This document shows, piece by piece, positions 1 through 10,150 of a DNA stretch of 64,000 bases; positions within the stretch are counted from its first letter, which is position 1, and each line of letters begins with the position of its first letter. This DNA comes from Armillaria gallica (lineage: Eukaryota > Basidiomycota > Agaricomycetes > Agaricales > Physalacriaceae), in the NCBI GenBank assembly GCA_037576215.1, contig JBANDB010000007.1, positions 403,001-467,000 on the forward strand. Reading direction: 5' to 3'. The notes beneath the pieces were generated by a model. It had not been told where the DNA came from, made no database searches, and saw nothing but the letters and a program-made list of their open reading frames with translations. Made by a program: the position numbers and the translations under genes.

Positions 1-207
1 CTCAACTTTGTAGATTTTTTGAAGACCAACAAACGACGTGCGTAGAGAGGTTGGTCGTGTTCTATTCATATTAATCTATTCTTGCAGTCAGCATATCTCC
101 TTTGCCTGGTCGAGAATGTTTCCTTGCTTGGGACCGTCCACTGCTTCAGTGCTTCTCCAGTCTCTTGCCTTTCTTCTCACTCTAACATTCGCTGAAGATT
201 CGTGTCG
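1..207 (+). promoter_or_regulatory. Relic of the P-gene upstream region
   Basis: This stretch resembles the region upstream of the intact iminopeptidase gene (about 10340-10608). Both carry a 'gaccaacaaa/gaccaacaga' to 'gaggttggtcg' segment, then 'cctattcatact'-like sequence, and end in 'ttcgctgaagattcg' just before the start codon. It precedes a decayed gene copy, so it is probably a dead promoter. The left border is cut by the window edge. Confidence 0.5.
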
Positions 208-990
208 ATGGCTGAAGGCTCTATCCCTTTCAATTATAAAGGCGAAGAGTACCAGAGTTTGTCGGTAGCTTCGATAACCGTACACATACTCAATTTGTTG
301 CACGACGGGCCAAGTAAGCCTGGTTTAGTAGTACTTGTCGAAGTGTCTGTCTGACCGACAACTACTCCAGGTCCATCCCACGACTACATCCATCCCCTGA
401 CCTCGCCACTAAATTCTCTATCCCGTTCATCTTCTACGACCAACTCGGAGAAACTCCGGTTCAACACATCGCCCGTTGAAGATGTTGTCGTTCTGGTCTA
501 TTGATATCTTCACCAACAAACTGGCCAACCTTCTGGGGCAGATCCGCAGGACGGGTTCGATTTGCTTGGCCTTCATGTATCATGGAGCAGGACACTCAGT
601 TTAGAGTTCGAGGTACACAGGCACTGCGCCACTTCATGATATGGGGCATCAATGAGGGAACTAAGTGAGGCCTTCCCGGAAGATGTACAGGAAGGCGGTT
701 AGCATATCCAATCGACCAATCGATGAGTACGGACATCTCCGTGCAGCAGGGAGGTGGGTGTCTATTTTGTTCTTGTTTTCGATGCTTGCTAACAGACCGT
801 CTAGGTTCGGAGAGATGGACAATCTCTACCACATCTGAGCTCAGACCATTACGATCAATGGGCACGCTTAGGACTTCTGTTTCCGATAGGCGTGATGATA
901 CAACCACTACGCCGTTGGAGTTCGCTCTTGATGTAGCTTGTGTCCAGTTAGAAGTTAGGTATAGCACCATTCTTTGCGTAAATGTTCTTC
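208..990 (+). pseudogene. Relic P1 of proline iminopeptidase-like hydrolase
   Basis: A decayed copy of the intact gene at 10609-11591. The start is recognisable (ATG GCT GAA GGC, then codons for PFNYKGEEYQ). The oxyanion-hole segment HGGPG is changed (a 'cacgacgggccaagt' reading), the second-exon start 'GLSHDY' survives as 'ccatcccacgactac', and the nucleophile region is scrambled ('cttggccttcatgtatcatggagc'). Several frameshifts separate these blocks, and the catalytic His end is not recognisable. It lies directly 5' of C1, as P relics do beside C3 and C4, so it belongs to the same duplicated P-C unit. It is not expected to make an enzyme. Confidence 0.75.
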
Positions 991-1674
991 CGGACAATGA
1001 TTCGTGATAAAGGCCCGAATACAGACATCACGAAACGTTCGTCCGACCTCGTGCTAAGTCGCCAGATGGTTCGAAGTACGGATTCAGCTATTCATGACGA
1101 GTCATTGGCTATATTTTCAGCCAATGCCGCATCGCATCGGCCCACCATTTAAGTCCGAGTGATAGAGTCTAGACTTACTCTGGTACCAAAGTGTCAGATT
1201 ACATTACCTGTTTTCTGTCGACGTTGCACTACACGGAATCGGTCTCTTCCAGATGGTACTGCCATCCAGCGAACGATAAGCGGGATGGCGGCGGGGAAGA
1301 TCAATCATCACCCGAGGTACTGGATCGGCGTATCTCCATAACCCTGTTTTTGCACGAAACCCATTCACTGGTAACGATGATCAGAGAAGGCTAACACCGT
1401 GACAAGGGACTATTATGACTGGTTCTTCCTCGCTCGGTTCCGCACAACATAAGAACATACCGTTCGGTGTTGAGCGAGGCCTAACATTCCTGACCGCGTC
1501 ATACGCGTCATTCGTTACCCTCCACTCGACCTCGGCACTCATCTACCTGTATTTTTGTTTCTACTACGTGACTGATGACCTCCGTCGCCCAAAGAAGACG
1601 ACTCGCAGAGCTATAAGACAGGAATTAAACCAGCAGGTATCATTCACAAGCCCTCACAATTGTACAGCTTCGTC
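991..1674 (+). promoter_or_regulatory. Upstream region and TATA box of C1
   Basis: No gene is seen here. The stretch from about 1310 to 1674 is nearly repeated at 2590-2953 upstream of C2 and, more diverged, upstream of C3, C4 and the hydrophobin. A TATA-like TATAAGA lies at 1612-1618, 63 bases before the C1 start. A conserved 'gactgatgacctccgtcgccc' type segment precedes it. The part before 1310 is P-relic flank with no clear reading frame. Confidence 0.6.
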
Positions 1675-2055
1675 ATGTTCGCTCGTATCTCTCTTCTGGC
1701 TCTCCCTCTCCTCGCCAGTGCCGGCGTTATTCCTATCTTCGTCCCCCGTAATGATATTGGACAGCTCTACCCTGTCATCTGCCCTAACGCTCCGCCAATC
1801 CCAGTCATTGCCCGTGAAGATAGTTTTGTTATTACTGGCAGGCAAATTCCTGCCCTTCCAGCGCCTCCAGCTCTTCCAGTCCTTGCAAACAGACAGGTTA
1901 CCCTTCCAGCTCCACCAGCTCCTCCCGCCTTTCCCGCTCCTCCCGCAATTCCAGCCATTCCTCTTCCGGCTAGGCTTTGCATGATTGCGGGCAGGCAGGT
2001 TGTTACGGACTCCCCGGTCATCTCCCCACTGGCAGTCCTTCCTCGTGAACAATGA
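1675..2055 (+). CDS. C1, secreted Ala/Leu/Pro-rich repeat protein
   Basis: A 126-residue protein with no intron. Residues 1-17 form a signal peptide ([17 protein letters not shown]). The mature part is low-complexity, built from Pro, Ala, Leu, Ile and Val in runs such as PALPAPPALPV, with spacer motifs of the type GRQ/NRQ (TGRQIPAL, NRQVTLP, AGRQVVTD). It has only two cysteines, so it is not a hydrophobin. However, its promoter, signal peptide and 3' flank match the hydrophobin gene at 60633-61139. It is the first of a tandem pair with C2, which is shorter. The antisense strand is also open but is a shadow of the repeat. The predicted location is cell wall or surface; the function is unknown. 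The start is the first ATG after the TATA box. Confidence 0.8.
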   Translation: MFARISLLALPLLASAGVIPIFVPRNDIGQLYPVICPNAPPIPVIAREDSFVITGRQIPALPAPPALPVLANRQVTLPAPPAPPAFPAPPAIPAIPLPARLCMIAGRQVVTDSPVISPLAVLPREQ

Positions 2056-2059
2056 TCTC

Positions 2060-2143
2060 GTTAGTAACGCTATCTTCTAGGTTAATTGTACGCTCATATT
2101 CTATCCGAACAGAACGGCCTTGTTTCTTGGATGCGCGCCAGTC
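2060..2143 (+). other. Relic of hydrophobin last intron and last exon behind C1
   Basis: Bases 2060-2112 form a 53-base GTTAGT...CAG interval with the spacing of the last hydrophobin intron. The next bases read NGLVS before the similarity breaks, as in the hydrophobin end (NGLVSLGC). Just before the donor, the bases read as NNDL in the hydrophobin frame, one frame off from the C1 reading frame, which stops at TGA 2053-2055. Confidence 0.65.
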
Positions 2144-2953
2144 AGGGAAATTTTTGTTGAATTAAACCGTTTTGGTGATCTTGTAAAGAGCATCCGTTTG
2201 TTGGATAAATAACATAGATTGAGAAAATAGTATTGCTGGAGTAGCAAGTGTTCCTTAATGATTAACTATGTGTATAAAAAATTCTATTGTCCCTTTGTTC
2301 CAGAGAAAGTGTCTAGGACGCCGAATTATAGCTCTCCTTGTCAAACGTTATGAGGAGACATGGTAAAGACTAGACTCACGGTCAGTCTTCATTTCGTCCT
2401 AGAAATTACTAGTCGCTGGTTCCTATATATGTACACATTTTAAATTTACACTAGTTCACGAACTCTATGAGAAACTTTTTCACCGCGTTCTCGGTGATAT
2501 CTGCATCAAGCATGTTTCTCTTGTCCAAGAGCGGGAGCATTTGTGGACCCGCTCTGTTAAATCCGGCGCTTCCCAGGGGCAAAAGGTACTGGATCGGCGT
2601 ATCCCCATAACCATGTTTTTGCACGAAACCCAGTCACTGGTAACGATGATTAGAGAAGGCTAACACCGTGACGAAGGACTATTTCTGACTGGTTTTCCTC
2701 GCTCGGTTCCGCACATCATAAAACATACGTTCAGTGCCGAACGAGGCCTAACGATTCCTGACCGGGTCATGTGCGTCATTCGTTCCCCTCCACTCGACCT
2801 CGGCACTCATCCGCCTGTATTTTCGTTTTTTCTCCATGACTGATGACCTCTGTCGCCCAGAGAGGACGACTCGGAGCTATAAGAGAGGGATTAAACCAGC
2901 AGGTATCATTCTCAAGCTCTCACAATTGTACAGCTTATTAATCTCACTTCGCC
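2144..2953 (+). other. 3' flank of C1 and tandemly repeated promoter of C2
   Basis: No gene is seen. Bases 2200-2580 hold the C-type 3' flank ('gattgagaaaatagtattgct') and A-type 3' remnants such as 'gaactctatgagaaactttttcaccgcgttctcggtgatatctgc', which resembles the end of A1. From about 2590 the sequence repeats 1320 onward, giving a tandem duplication with a period of about 1.27 kb. A TATAAGA lies at 2878-2884, 76 bases before the C2 start. Confidence 0.6.
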
Positions 2954-3256
2954 ATGTTCGCTCGTATCTCTCTTCTGGCTCTACCTCTCCTCGCCAGTGC
3001 CGACGTTATTCCTATCTTCCTTCCGCATAATGATATTGGGCAGGGTTCTACACTCTACCCTGTCATCTGCCCTAACGCTCCGCCCACCCCAGTCATTACC
3101 CGTGAAGATAGTTTTGTTATTACAGACAGGCAAATTCCTGCCTTTCCCGCTCTTCCCGCCATTCCAGCCATTCCTCTTCCGGCTAGGCTTTGTATGATCG
3201 CGGGCAGGCAGGTTATTACGAGCTCCCCGGTCATCTCCCCAGGCCTTCCTCGTTGA
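2954..3256 (+). CDS. C2, secreted Ala/Leu/Pro-rich protein (short)
   Basis: A 100-residue protein without introns, the tandem partner of C1. It starts with the same signal peptide ([17 protein letters not shown]) and continues into VIPIFLPHNDIG, a short Cys-containing stretch (YPVICPNAPP) and a much reduced Pro/Ala repeat with only two RQ spacers (DRQIPAF, AGRQVITSS). The loss of repeat units relative to C1, C3 and C4 shows that the repeat region changes length readily. Expression is plausible because the TATA box and leader are kept. The function is unknown. Confidence 0.75.
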   Translation: MFARISLLALPLLASADVIPIFLPHNDIGQGSTLYPVICPNAPPTPVITREDSFVITDRQIPAFPALPAIPAIPLPARLCMIAGRQVITSSPVISPGLPR

Positions 3257-3266
3257 CAATGATCTC

Positions 3267-3352
3267 GTTAGCAACGCTATCTTTTAGGTTGATTGTACGC
3301 TCACATTTTTATTCGAACAGAACGGCCTTGTTTCTTGGCTGCGCGCCGGTCA
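3267..3352 (+). other. Relic of hydrophobin last intron and last exon behind C2
   Basis: A 54-base GTTAGC...CAG interval (3267-3320) is followed by bases matching the hydrophobin last exon ('aacggccttgtttcttggctgcgcgcc'). As in C1, this is out of frame with the C2 protein, which ends at 3256. Confidence 0.6.
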
Positions 3353-3632
3353 GGGAAATTTTTGTTGAATTAAACCATTTTGGTGATCTTGTAAAGAGCA
3401 TCCGTTTGTTGGAGAAAGAAAATAGATTGAGAAAATAGTATTGCTAGATAGTAGCAAATGTTCCGATGACTACTTACGTGTATACAAAATTCTACGAGTT
3501 CGTGCAAAAGTGTGCCGGACACCTAATTATAACTCTCCTTGCCCAACATTGAGACAAGAATTAAACTCGCGGCAAGTCTTTATTTCGTTTGGGAATCAGT
3601 CGCTATACACATTTTTAACACTACTTTGCGAA

Positions 3633-4771
3633 CTATTTGAGGAACTCCATCACCGCATTCTCGGCGATATCTACATCGAGCATGTTACTCTTCTCCAAGA
3701 GCGGGAGCTTTTGATGGGCCCACTCTATTAAATCTGGCCGTTTCCAGGACATAAGGGAATAGTGAAACTTGAACGCCACCTTCAGCCGTTGAAACATCTT
3801 CATGTCTGGACCTGTTAAGATCTCGTCCAACCTCAACCATTGTCGCGCCCAACCATCATCATTCGCAATGGACCGATCGAAATGCACGACCACCAGCGTC
3901 AGTGTCTCTACCATGATGGGTCTATCAGTGGCAGTCAGAGAATCGAGCAGCCATCTCATAACTCCGATATGCCAAGTTGAATCATATTGATGGCAGTTCA
4001 TCTCGATCTGCAGCGTCGGCATAGTTAGGGGAAGTACGTCGAGCTGTGCCGGCCAGCCACTGAACACTTCATTTAGGTCATCAGTATAGATTATACAGAA
4101 AAAAAGGGGTCTCACTCACTCATTTTACGGACACGAATATCCAAACTCTTCAATGACCTCGATGCCGCACGGACAAAGGCACATATGGAAGACAGGTATT
4201 CGCCATTGGGGTACTTGATGCAAAGCTCGCGGAGGGAATCGACATATATTGCTCGTAGCTCTCGCCGATGGATGAGTAATCCCACAACGGGAGCATCAAA
4301 GAACGTCCTACGTATCGTTATCTTGTTGATCCTCGGAAACAGCTTGTCGGGGCTCCTAGTAGTAGGTTCTACCACAAAATCCTGACGGATCCATCCTACA
4401 TACCTCAAATTAAGGCTCGTCAACCCGCGAAGCTGACAGACGAGGTGGTGCAAGGAACCTGGATCTGGGAGTTCGAGCCCATCAAGGTGGAGTGCAGTGA
4501 GGTTTGGAAGAGAAGATAGGAATGGGGCAACATTGAGGATTTCATCGGGGGCATGGCGGCGTATCGCGATTTTCCTAATGCACGGGAGGATATGTTGGAA
4601 GGACGGTTCGTCATGGGGTACTTGCTTCAGTTTCATGCTGTGAAAAAGGTGTACGCGGGTGCGGAGGTAAAACAGTCGGCAGACGAAGGAACAGGCGAAG
4701 AGTTCGTCTTTGCTATCCGAGAGGTGATCGATGATCTCCTCGATGAGTTCAGGTGGGATACTAAGCTGCAT
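3633..4771 (-). CDS. A1, F-box protein (family A), intact
   Basis: Two exons on the minus strand, 4771-4116 and 4059-3633, joined across a 56-base intron (GTGAGA...TTCAG), give 360 residues. Residues 1-45 are an F-box (MQLSIPPELIEEIIDHLSD, then FACSFVCRLFYLRTRVHLF). The rest has irregular leucine-rich segments (LPNLTALHLDGLELPDPGS, LRGLTSLNLRYVGW). F-box proteins link substrates to the Skp1-cullin ubiquitin ligase; the target here is unknown. The splice site is supported by the same phase in A2 and A3. A1 and A2 are the only family A members with both a start codon and an open frame. It is divergent from E1. Confidence 0.8.
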
Positions 4772-5189
4772 TGCGTGTCAGTATTTTTTCTGGATTTTGC
4801 CCTGTGCAGCACGTACAGAATATTTCGTCGTAGTTTCTTCTACCGAATCTTCGATGCTGCGCAAGGGTGGGTTGGAAAACAACACGGACATCCTGTTTAT
4901 GCAATGAGAGGGTTTCGGGAGGACAATTTTAGCGATTTTGACGATCTTGATGATGATCGATGAGTCTATGTCCGAACGGTTGGAAATTTGGGTCTCGACT
5001 GCGACCCACGTGATGGCTGTCCTGAAGGGCGGAAGGTGAATCTTCCTCAGAGCCTCTACAGTTTCCCTCCATCGCAAGGACCCGTGATTCATTCAACTCA
5101 ACTCCCAGCCTTTGCAGTTTGTACTACTTCTCTGCAAGTTTCTCCAATCCTGTGTTTTTATGCTCCATCCACTTAGACCTCGACAGAAG
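4772..5189. promoter_or_regulatory. Intergenic region between A1 (-) and E1 (+)
   Basis: Non-coding sequence between divergently transcribed genes. It contains family A leader sequence near A1 ('ctgacacgcaatgcag' read on the minus strand) and lies at the outer edge of the inverted duplication with 58.6-58.9 kb. The short open frames seen in it are not conserved between the arms. Confidence 0.5.
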
Positions 5190-5738
5190 ATGTCCCCTTT
5201 GTCTGCAAAGGTTATGAAACGATTCAGCACCATTCCTCCCTATCCTCGCGAAAATGATTTCTTGGGTCCATACAACAAGCTTCTCCATACCGTTTTCCCT
5301 GCAGACTCTGATTACACAGTCATCCCTCAATCGTACTCTTTCTTGGATTCGTATGGCTCAGCGAATACCATTATCGGGTTTGAGGTCGTTTTCGAGGACA
5401 ACTCAGTGTTCTTCTTGCAAATCAAGGAACCGAAAAGCTTGGCTGTTTTGTCTGCTCGTGAAAAGGCGGACGATCAGATGAGAAAATGCATGAGGGATTT
5501 GGCCCCTAACTGCCCTCTCGATACGCTCCATGGCGTCAGCGCATTCGGCACGCATCTTTCGTTCTACAGCTACGATAAACAAACCCGCATCATTCCCAAG
5601 CGCGTACTTCCTGACCGTGAGCGAGAGACCGATCCTGCTCTGTCGAGTCGCTGGGACTGGGACATTTTGGAAGATGAAGGGGGCCGACGATTCCAAGATA
5701 TTGTTGCAGAGATCAAGGAAAAATGCAACCAGCTTTGA
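5190..5738 (+). CDS. E1, conserved protein of unknown function, possible PD-(D/E)XK-like fold
   Basis: An intronless 182-residue protein starting MSPLSAKVMKRFSTIPPYPR. A downstream in-frame ATG at 5190 is chosen because the partner copy E2 has its ATG at the same codon. Visible elements are a conserved N-terminal YNKLLHTVFPADSDYTVIPQ, a strand-like GFEVVFEDNSVFFLQIKEPK, a helix DDQMRKCMRDLAPNCP and a C-terminal RWDWDILEDEGG. From memory, small basidiomycete proteins of this type recur as uncharacterised families. The E...(Q)IK arrangement is reminiscent of a nuclease-like fold, but I would not call it an enzyme. Both copies are open although neighbouring F-box copies are broken, which suggests selection. 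Confidence 0.7.
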   Translation: MSPLSAKVMKRFSTIPPYPRENDFLGPYNKLLHTVFPADSDYTVIPQSYSFLDSYGSANTIIGFEVVFEDNSVFFLQIKEPKSLAVLSAREKADDQMRKCMRDLAPNCPLDTLHGVSAFGTHLSFYSYDKQTRIIPKRVLPDRERETDPALSSRWDWDILEDEGGRRFQDIVAEIKEKCNQL

Positions 5739-6059
5739 GAGGAAAGGTAATTGGTCTGCTAGACCTATCCTGCTTGTATATGCAGCGGGTTCTATGACTC
5801 TCTGCCGTGCGCCTTTGTCTTTTGCCTTTCGTGCCTTTCTGCTGATTCGGTATCGATGTATCTCCGCAAAATGTCTCCCGAATTTCAGTGGGAAAACAAC
5901 TGGTGATACCGCCGATAGTCCGCTGTTCTGTGACCATCAACCCTGTTTGTTTCTGGTAGCGCAATTAACAATGCTTACCTTCAGTAACAATCCGAATAAG
6001 ATTCAGCTCATTTGACTTGCATCACAACTAACGCCTTCGCGTGGTACTGCACATCCGCA
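5739..6059 (+). other. 3' flank of E1, no gene seen
   Basis: Diverged intergenic sequence shared with 57790-58060 in the other arm, with several substitutions and small indels (for example, about 70 bases of E1 flank are shortened in the right arm). No conserved reading frame was found. Confidence 0.5.
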
Positions 6060-6665
6060 GCGATGACAATCATTGTCTACAGTTTTGTTTTGCCTAGTTA
6101 TACACGGTCAGCTGATCTACGGAAACTTTTTTCAAGTTCTGCATGCGTGGCGAGTACAGATTAGCAAAGATATCCTGCGGTACGTTCTCATAATTATCTT
6201 CATAAGCCCACCTAAACGATTGTACGCCCTAGTTCATATTGTGGTGGGAACCGCGTTGTTCTTCGATACATTCCCTTTAATGCGACATGCATTCTGTGGA
6301 ATCCTTACTTGGAGTAGGTATGCTCGTCTCCTTTCCACGATGAGCCCAAGTCTAGGCTATATCCTTGCGACTAGCCAGTGCCGATTGTCTGGCGGTAGGG
6401 CTGACGGTGATATAGGAATATTCGGCAAAGAAATCTTGCGGGAAAACGAGCAAACAGTAGGAGGACCAGCCTTTGCTCCTTTTGCGGGCCTCTTCGAAGT
6501 TCGACATGATAAGTTGTCTGGATTGTACTTCGAAGCACACACGGAACACGTGTAGACAATTTGTTCTGATTTCTCGAAGTAATGTATCATTCGACATACA
6601 TGGAACGCAACATTCCAGGAAATAAACTTTCAACACGTGCATCTTGGGTTTTAAAGTTCGAAGCT
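6060..6665 (+). other. Near-identical island shared with 57180-57785
   Basis: A block of about 600 bases found in reverse complement at 57180-57785. By eye it has only a handful of differences over the first 490 bases, far fewer than the flanking E and B coding regions. A 160-codon frame without an ATG (from about 6073 to 6555) is open in both copies and contains hydrophobic stretches (LRYVLIIIFISP, ALVHIVVGTALFF). The minus strand has an open frame starting with an ATG at 6504 (MSNFEEARKRSKGWSSYC). The block is bounded by a 10-base inverted repeat ATTGTCTACA (6072-6081 and 6551-6560). Coding status is unresolved. Confidence 0.55.
6634..6639 (+). promoter_or_regulatory. CACGTG E-box of B1
   Basis: CACGTG lies within 'caacacgtgcat', 201 bases before the B1 start. 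The same motif in the same context occurs 196 and 200 bases before the B2 and B4 starts. The context 'aataaRctYtcaacacgtgcat' is conserved, suggesting a bHLH-type binding site or a core promoter element. Confidence 0.5.
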
Positions 6666-6834
6666 AATTCTTGCTTCGATCTTTTGACTTTTTCACTCAT
6701 CATCCTCAGTGTCGTTGTCCTCAAAAAGCTCATTTGTCACGATGTATGTATCCATCTCTAAGGAGGGGACACTATTTTACTGACATACGTCTGATCTACA
6801 GACATCCATCGGCAGTCCGAGCAATCTGTCATCG

Positions 6835-8636
6835 ATGGAATCAGAAAGCTCTCCTGTTCGCCAATAGATCCCACTCGTGTCCAAGTCATCTCATAAATTT
6901 TTTTCAGGAAATCTCTGGTTGCCGTCGTCACTGTACTTCAAAATATACGGCTATGGGGCCACATGTGATGTGCAGCGATATCATGGCGCTCCTTCGTACG
7001 GGACAGTCATCAGAAGGTCTTCACTCGGCGACATTGGCCTCAGTGATGGAACACATGCGCCTCCTTGAATCAGAGATCGTTGCCCGCGGTGAACATCTTC
7101 AGGCGCAGGCTACATCACCTAGTGCTCCTCTCCGACACGAACATGATCTTGCTGTGCAGGATCTCAAAAAACACAAATCCATATTCACGCCCGTTCGACG
7201 TCTTCCGAACGATGTCTTGCTACGTATCTACCAAATGACCTTTGACGGAAGGGTAGAACCTGACGTGAGAACCACGCCTTGGATTTTCGGTTACATCTGT
7301 CATCACTGGAGAGCCGTCTCCCGTTCCTCCCGTTCCTTGTGGACTAACATATCTCATGAGCATGCGCCCCTCTTACACCTCATCTGGTCAACGCAATCTA
7401 TACACATATCTCCTCTCACTATCTGGAGATTCGCCACTCAACATCTGCATGAAAATAATTCGTTCACATTTCACCGTGTTGATTCATCGTCTTCTGAATT
7501 CAGGTGATGATAGGGATATTATATGGGAAGACCTCGCTCTCCATTCATACCGATGGTCTCATGTTACCCTCGCCGTAGGAGGGCCAATGCCAACCTTCCA
7601 AGCCTTCCCTTGCCATTTACCCCTGCTACGCAGCTTGTTTTTGGTGACACCAGATTTTTCCAACCCTCACATCTGTCATCTGTTTTCCTCAGCTCCCCTT
7701 CTCCAGGATCTCACCTTTGGCGGGACTATCGTCATGTGGCGGGAACTTGCTCGAGCGGTGCCACTTTCTCAGCTCGTCAGGCTCATAATACATGTAACAA
7801 TGCATAGACTAGATGACGCCTGCCCAGATTTCTATGCCTGTGTGAAGGAGGCTACCATGTTAGAGGACCTGCGTTTTCTTGTTTCATACGGGGAAGATCG
7901 TGTCGTCCAACCATCAGCACCGTCCAATTCGGAACTTCTCCCTCCGACCTTAGTCCATCACAATATCCAGAATCTGCACTTGGATAGCGAAATTCTTTCT
8001 ATTCTGGACCAGTGCTCCATTCCAAACTTGAAGGAATTATTAATTCTCAATGAGCAGGGGAATCGTCTGGTTGAACCAGAAGTCAAATCCATTGACCTCG
8101 GAGTTGTGCACCTTCATCGTTTTGTGGAGCGCTCAGAGTGCAACGTGGAATCATTCATCTACTTGAGACCAATGGTACTTTCGTAGTTCAAAGGCTTATG
8201 GGAGCAGTGGTCGTCATCATTGACAAAATTCGGCATTACCGTCACTTCAGCGACTCGAGTGGATACTGTTCGAGAGCTGACGTTTGAGGAGGGCAAACCT
8301 GGTATCCTTCCATACCTCCAGCATTTGGAATTGTGTACACCTGAAGGGATGTCTGTCTTCCAGGATGGCAGTCTTCTTGAAATGGCATCGTCACGACTTA
8401 CTCGTTGTCCTGGAAGCTTCGGGACACTTGTGGTAGAGACTAGGATGGCTGACGAGGATATCCTTAGCCAGGATATCATCTCTGAAATGAAGCGGCTGCG
8501 TGGGATGAGGGCAGTGGGTGTCCGTGTCAAACTCTTTTTGGCTACGGATGTATATATTGCTGAGCATCCATGTTCGGACTGTTTTGAAACTGATGAACGC
8601 TTCGCCAAATTTCTGAAAGAGAGAGGTGGGGTGTAG
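6835..8636 (+). pseudogene. B1, F-box protein (family B), broken
   Basis: Exon 1 is ATG plus six codons (6835-6855), the intron is 6856-6907 (52 bases, GTTCGC...TTTCAG), and exon 2 runs to 8636. Exon 2 shows a coiled-coil-like stretch (EHMRLLESEIVARGEHLQAQ), then an F-box (FTPVRRLPNDVLLRIYQM), then an LRR-like tail ending FAKFLKERGGV. There is a two-base deletion at about 7355 compared with B6, and an in-frame TAG at 8184-8186 where B3 has a sense codon. The gene lies in the E-B pair of the left arm; its mirror copy is B6. The intron is supported by the fact that its length, not divisible by three, is needed to connect the conserved exons. Confidence 0.85.
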
Positions 8637-9435
8637 CATTATGACTGTTGTACATAGCAATGCCTTTATACGAAAGATAAATCTTGTGTCTGATCATTGA
8701 GAGTCGCATTCAGACTGTACCAAGCCATTCTACTGGATGGAACGGGTGAAGGGAAAGTGCTGCTCTTGGAGGAGAAAGTTAGCGCACCACCTCGCATTTT
8801 TCGCCTGTTACATTACAATCCGTGCTATCGTAGCCTAAGCGACGACGTAAGAAATAGCCGAAGGCCAAGGCAAAATATTATTCTTTTGATTTCGGTCTGT
8901 CCGCTTGTTATAGCTTGAAGCTTGAAGCTTGAACGCGGATGATCTCGCATGGCTATAGAGTTTTGTCTTTGCCGCTCGGACCACAGTACGCCCCGAAAAA
9001 TACCGAGCAAATGCTCTGTATACGAATTTGTGAGACCAAAAGCGACAAAACAAAACAGAGATCCTTTCTAACGCGACACTAGGGCTACCAATGGTCTCAA
9101 ACCGTGACCTCTAATTCTATATGTTTAATGTTCTGGATCCTCTATCCTCGACTATTGTAAGTAGAAGTCGGCACCTGTGACCTTCGTCTGCAGCTCGAAG
9201 ATTCGTCCTTCGTCGTCCAATTTTGCTCGCTATGTATATGAACGTTTGAACAGCCGAAGGAATGCACTATGCTATAGAAGAAGTGTGCCTTGATATCGAT
9301 AAAGGACGTAGGCGAACCACGAGTGTCATATGTAGAATAATAGCATGCCAGAGAAGTGCGCCCAGCATGCGTTCAAGTTCAGTTCGCCTTCGGTGTGGAA
9401 GCTGTACATGTAATAGGTCGGATTTGTTTGGACGT
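8637..9435. other. Gene-free stretch between B1 and U1
   Basis: I see no supported gene. The only open frames are short, unconserved and of random composition. The first 70 bases are B-type 3' flank ('atgactgttgtacatagcaatgcc', also seen after B3 and B6). A short 'gcttgaagcttgaagcttgaa' direct repeat occurs at about 8911-8931. Confidence 0.5.
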
Positions 9436-10150
9436 CAGCGCATCAACAAACAATATCATTTCCTTCTTTCCTTCCACCATGACTTTCATGCATATATCTA
9501 CATATGTAAAAAACTCTGCCGTGGACCTCCTTAGCAGGCCAGCTATTTCCAGAGCTCATCGCCATTGTCAGTCCAGCTTGCCGTTGGCACCACCAGTCCA
9601 ATCGACGATTCTAGGATGGAGTATTGTCAAGGTTCCTCGACTTGGTGCGCTTAGTTCTCATGGTTTTTCTTGAAGTCAATTCTCAAGTGATTCATAGTGA
9701 AGAACGTCGGCAGTCTATCTTCGGCAACATTACGGTCAGACACCGTCGTGATGCTGGCGTCCTTTTACTGCGACGGGACTTGTCCTTGAGGATGAGAAGA
9801 GGAACGGTCCTTTAAGGAGACCAACAAGGATACATCTCGTGGCTGCGATATCTTGCTTAGATAGGGTGCGTTCTTCCCTCCAGCTACTTTTTCAAATCTA
9901 ACATGTTACGCGATGGTAGCAGATACAAAGCCTAGCCTTAGTCATCTTCGTCCGTTCGGGCAAGTACGACAAAGAACATGGTGATGAAGAGTACAACAAG
10001 GTGTGTCGCTATGAGCTAGCCATGTTCTGTAGCTCTTTCTGACTAGCAGCTCGTCCTTCAGTGCCGCACGACCTATCAACGCCGCTCGAGTGATACACGA
10101 GAACCCATCGCTTCGTTTTATGCAAGGCATCACCAATCACCATCACAGTG
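9436..10150 (+). pseudogene. U1, decayed copy of the U unit
   Basis: Diverged copy of a module also found at about 14120-14350, 24950-25560, 44590-45200 (-) and 49690-50115 (-). Recognisable blocks are 'tttccttctttccttccacc', 'agtgattcatagtgaagaacgtcggcagtct' and 'gatgctggcgtccttttactgcgacgg'. The best-preserved coding signal, read from the third copy, is LSVLEEEQLILRDQQACIL followed by WGDGSVRVIL, then an exon with GNYKEEWRRRVSG. I do not recognise the family. In every case the module sits directly 5' of a P gene or relic, on the same strand. Confidence 0.5.

Noticed and set aside
2060..2143. Reading the C genes as two-exon genes using the relic last intron
   Set aside because: The C frame stops before the donor, and splicing would only alter the 3' untranslated region. 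The downstream NGLVS text is in the other frame.
6073..6555. The 160-codon frame as a true membrane protein gene
   Set aside because: It begins without ATG, and the first ATG is far inside. Conservation covers the whole island, including both strands and flanks, so it does not prove coding. Kept as an open question in the findings.
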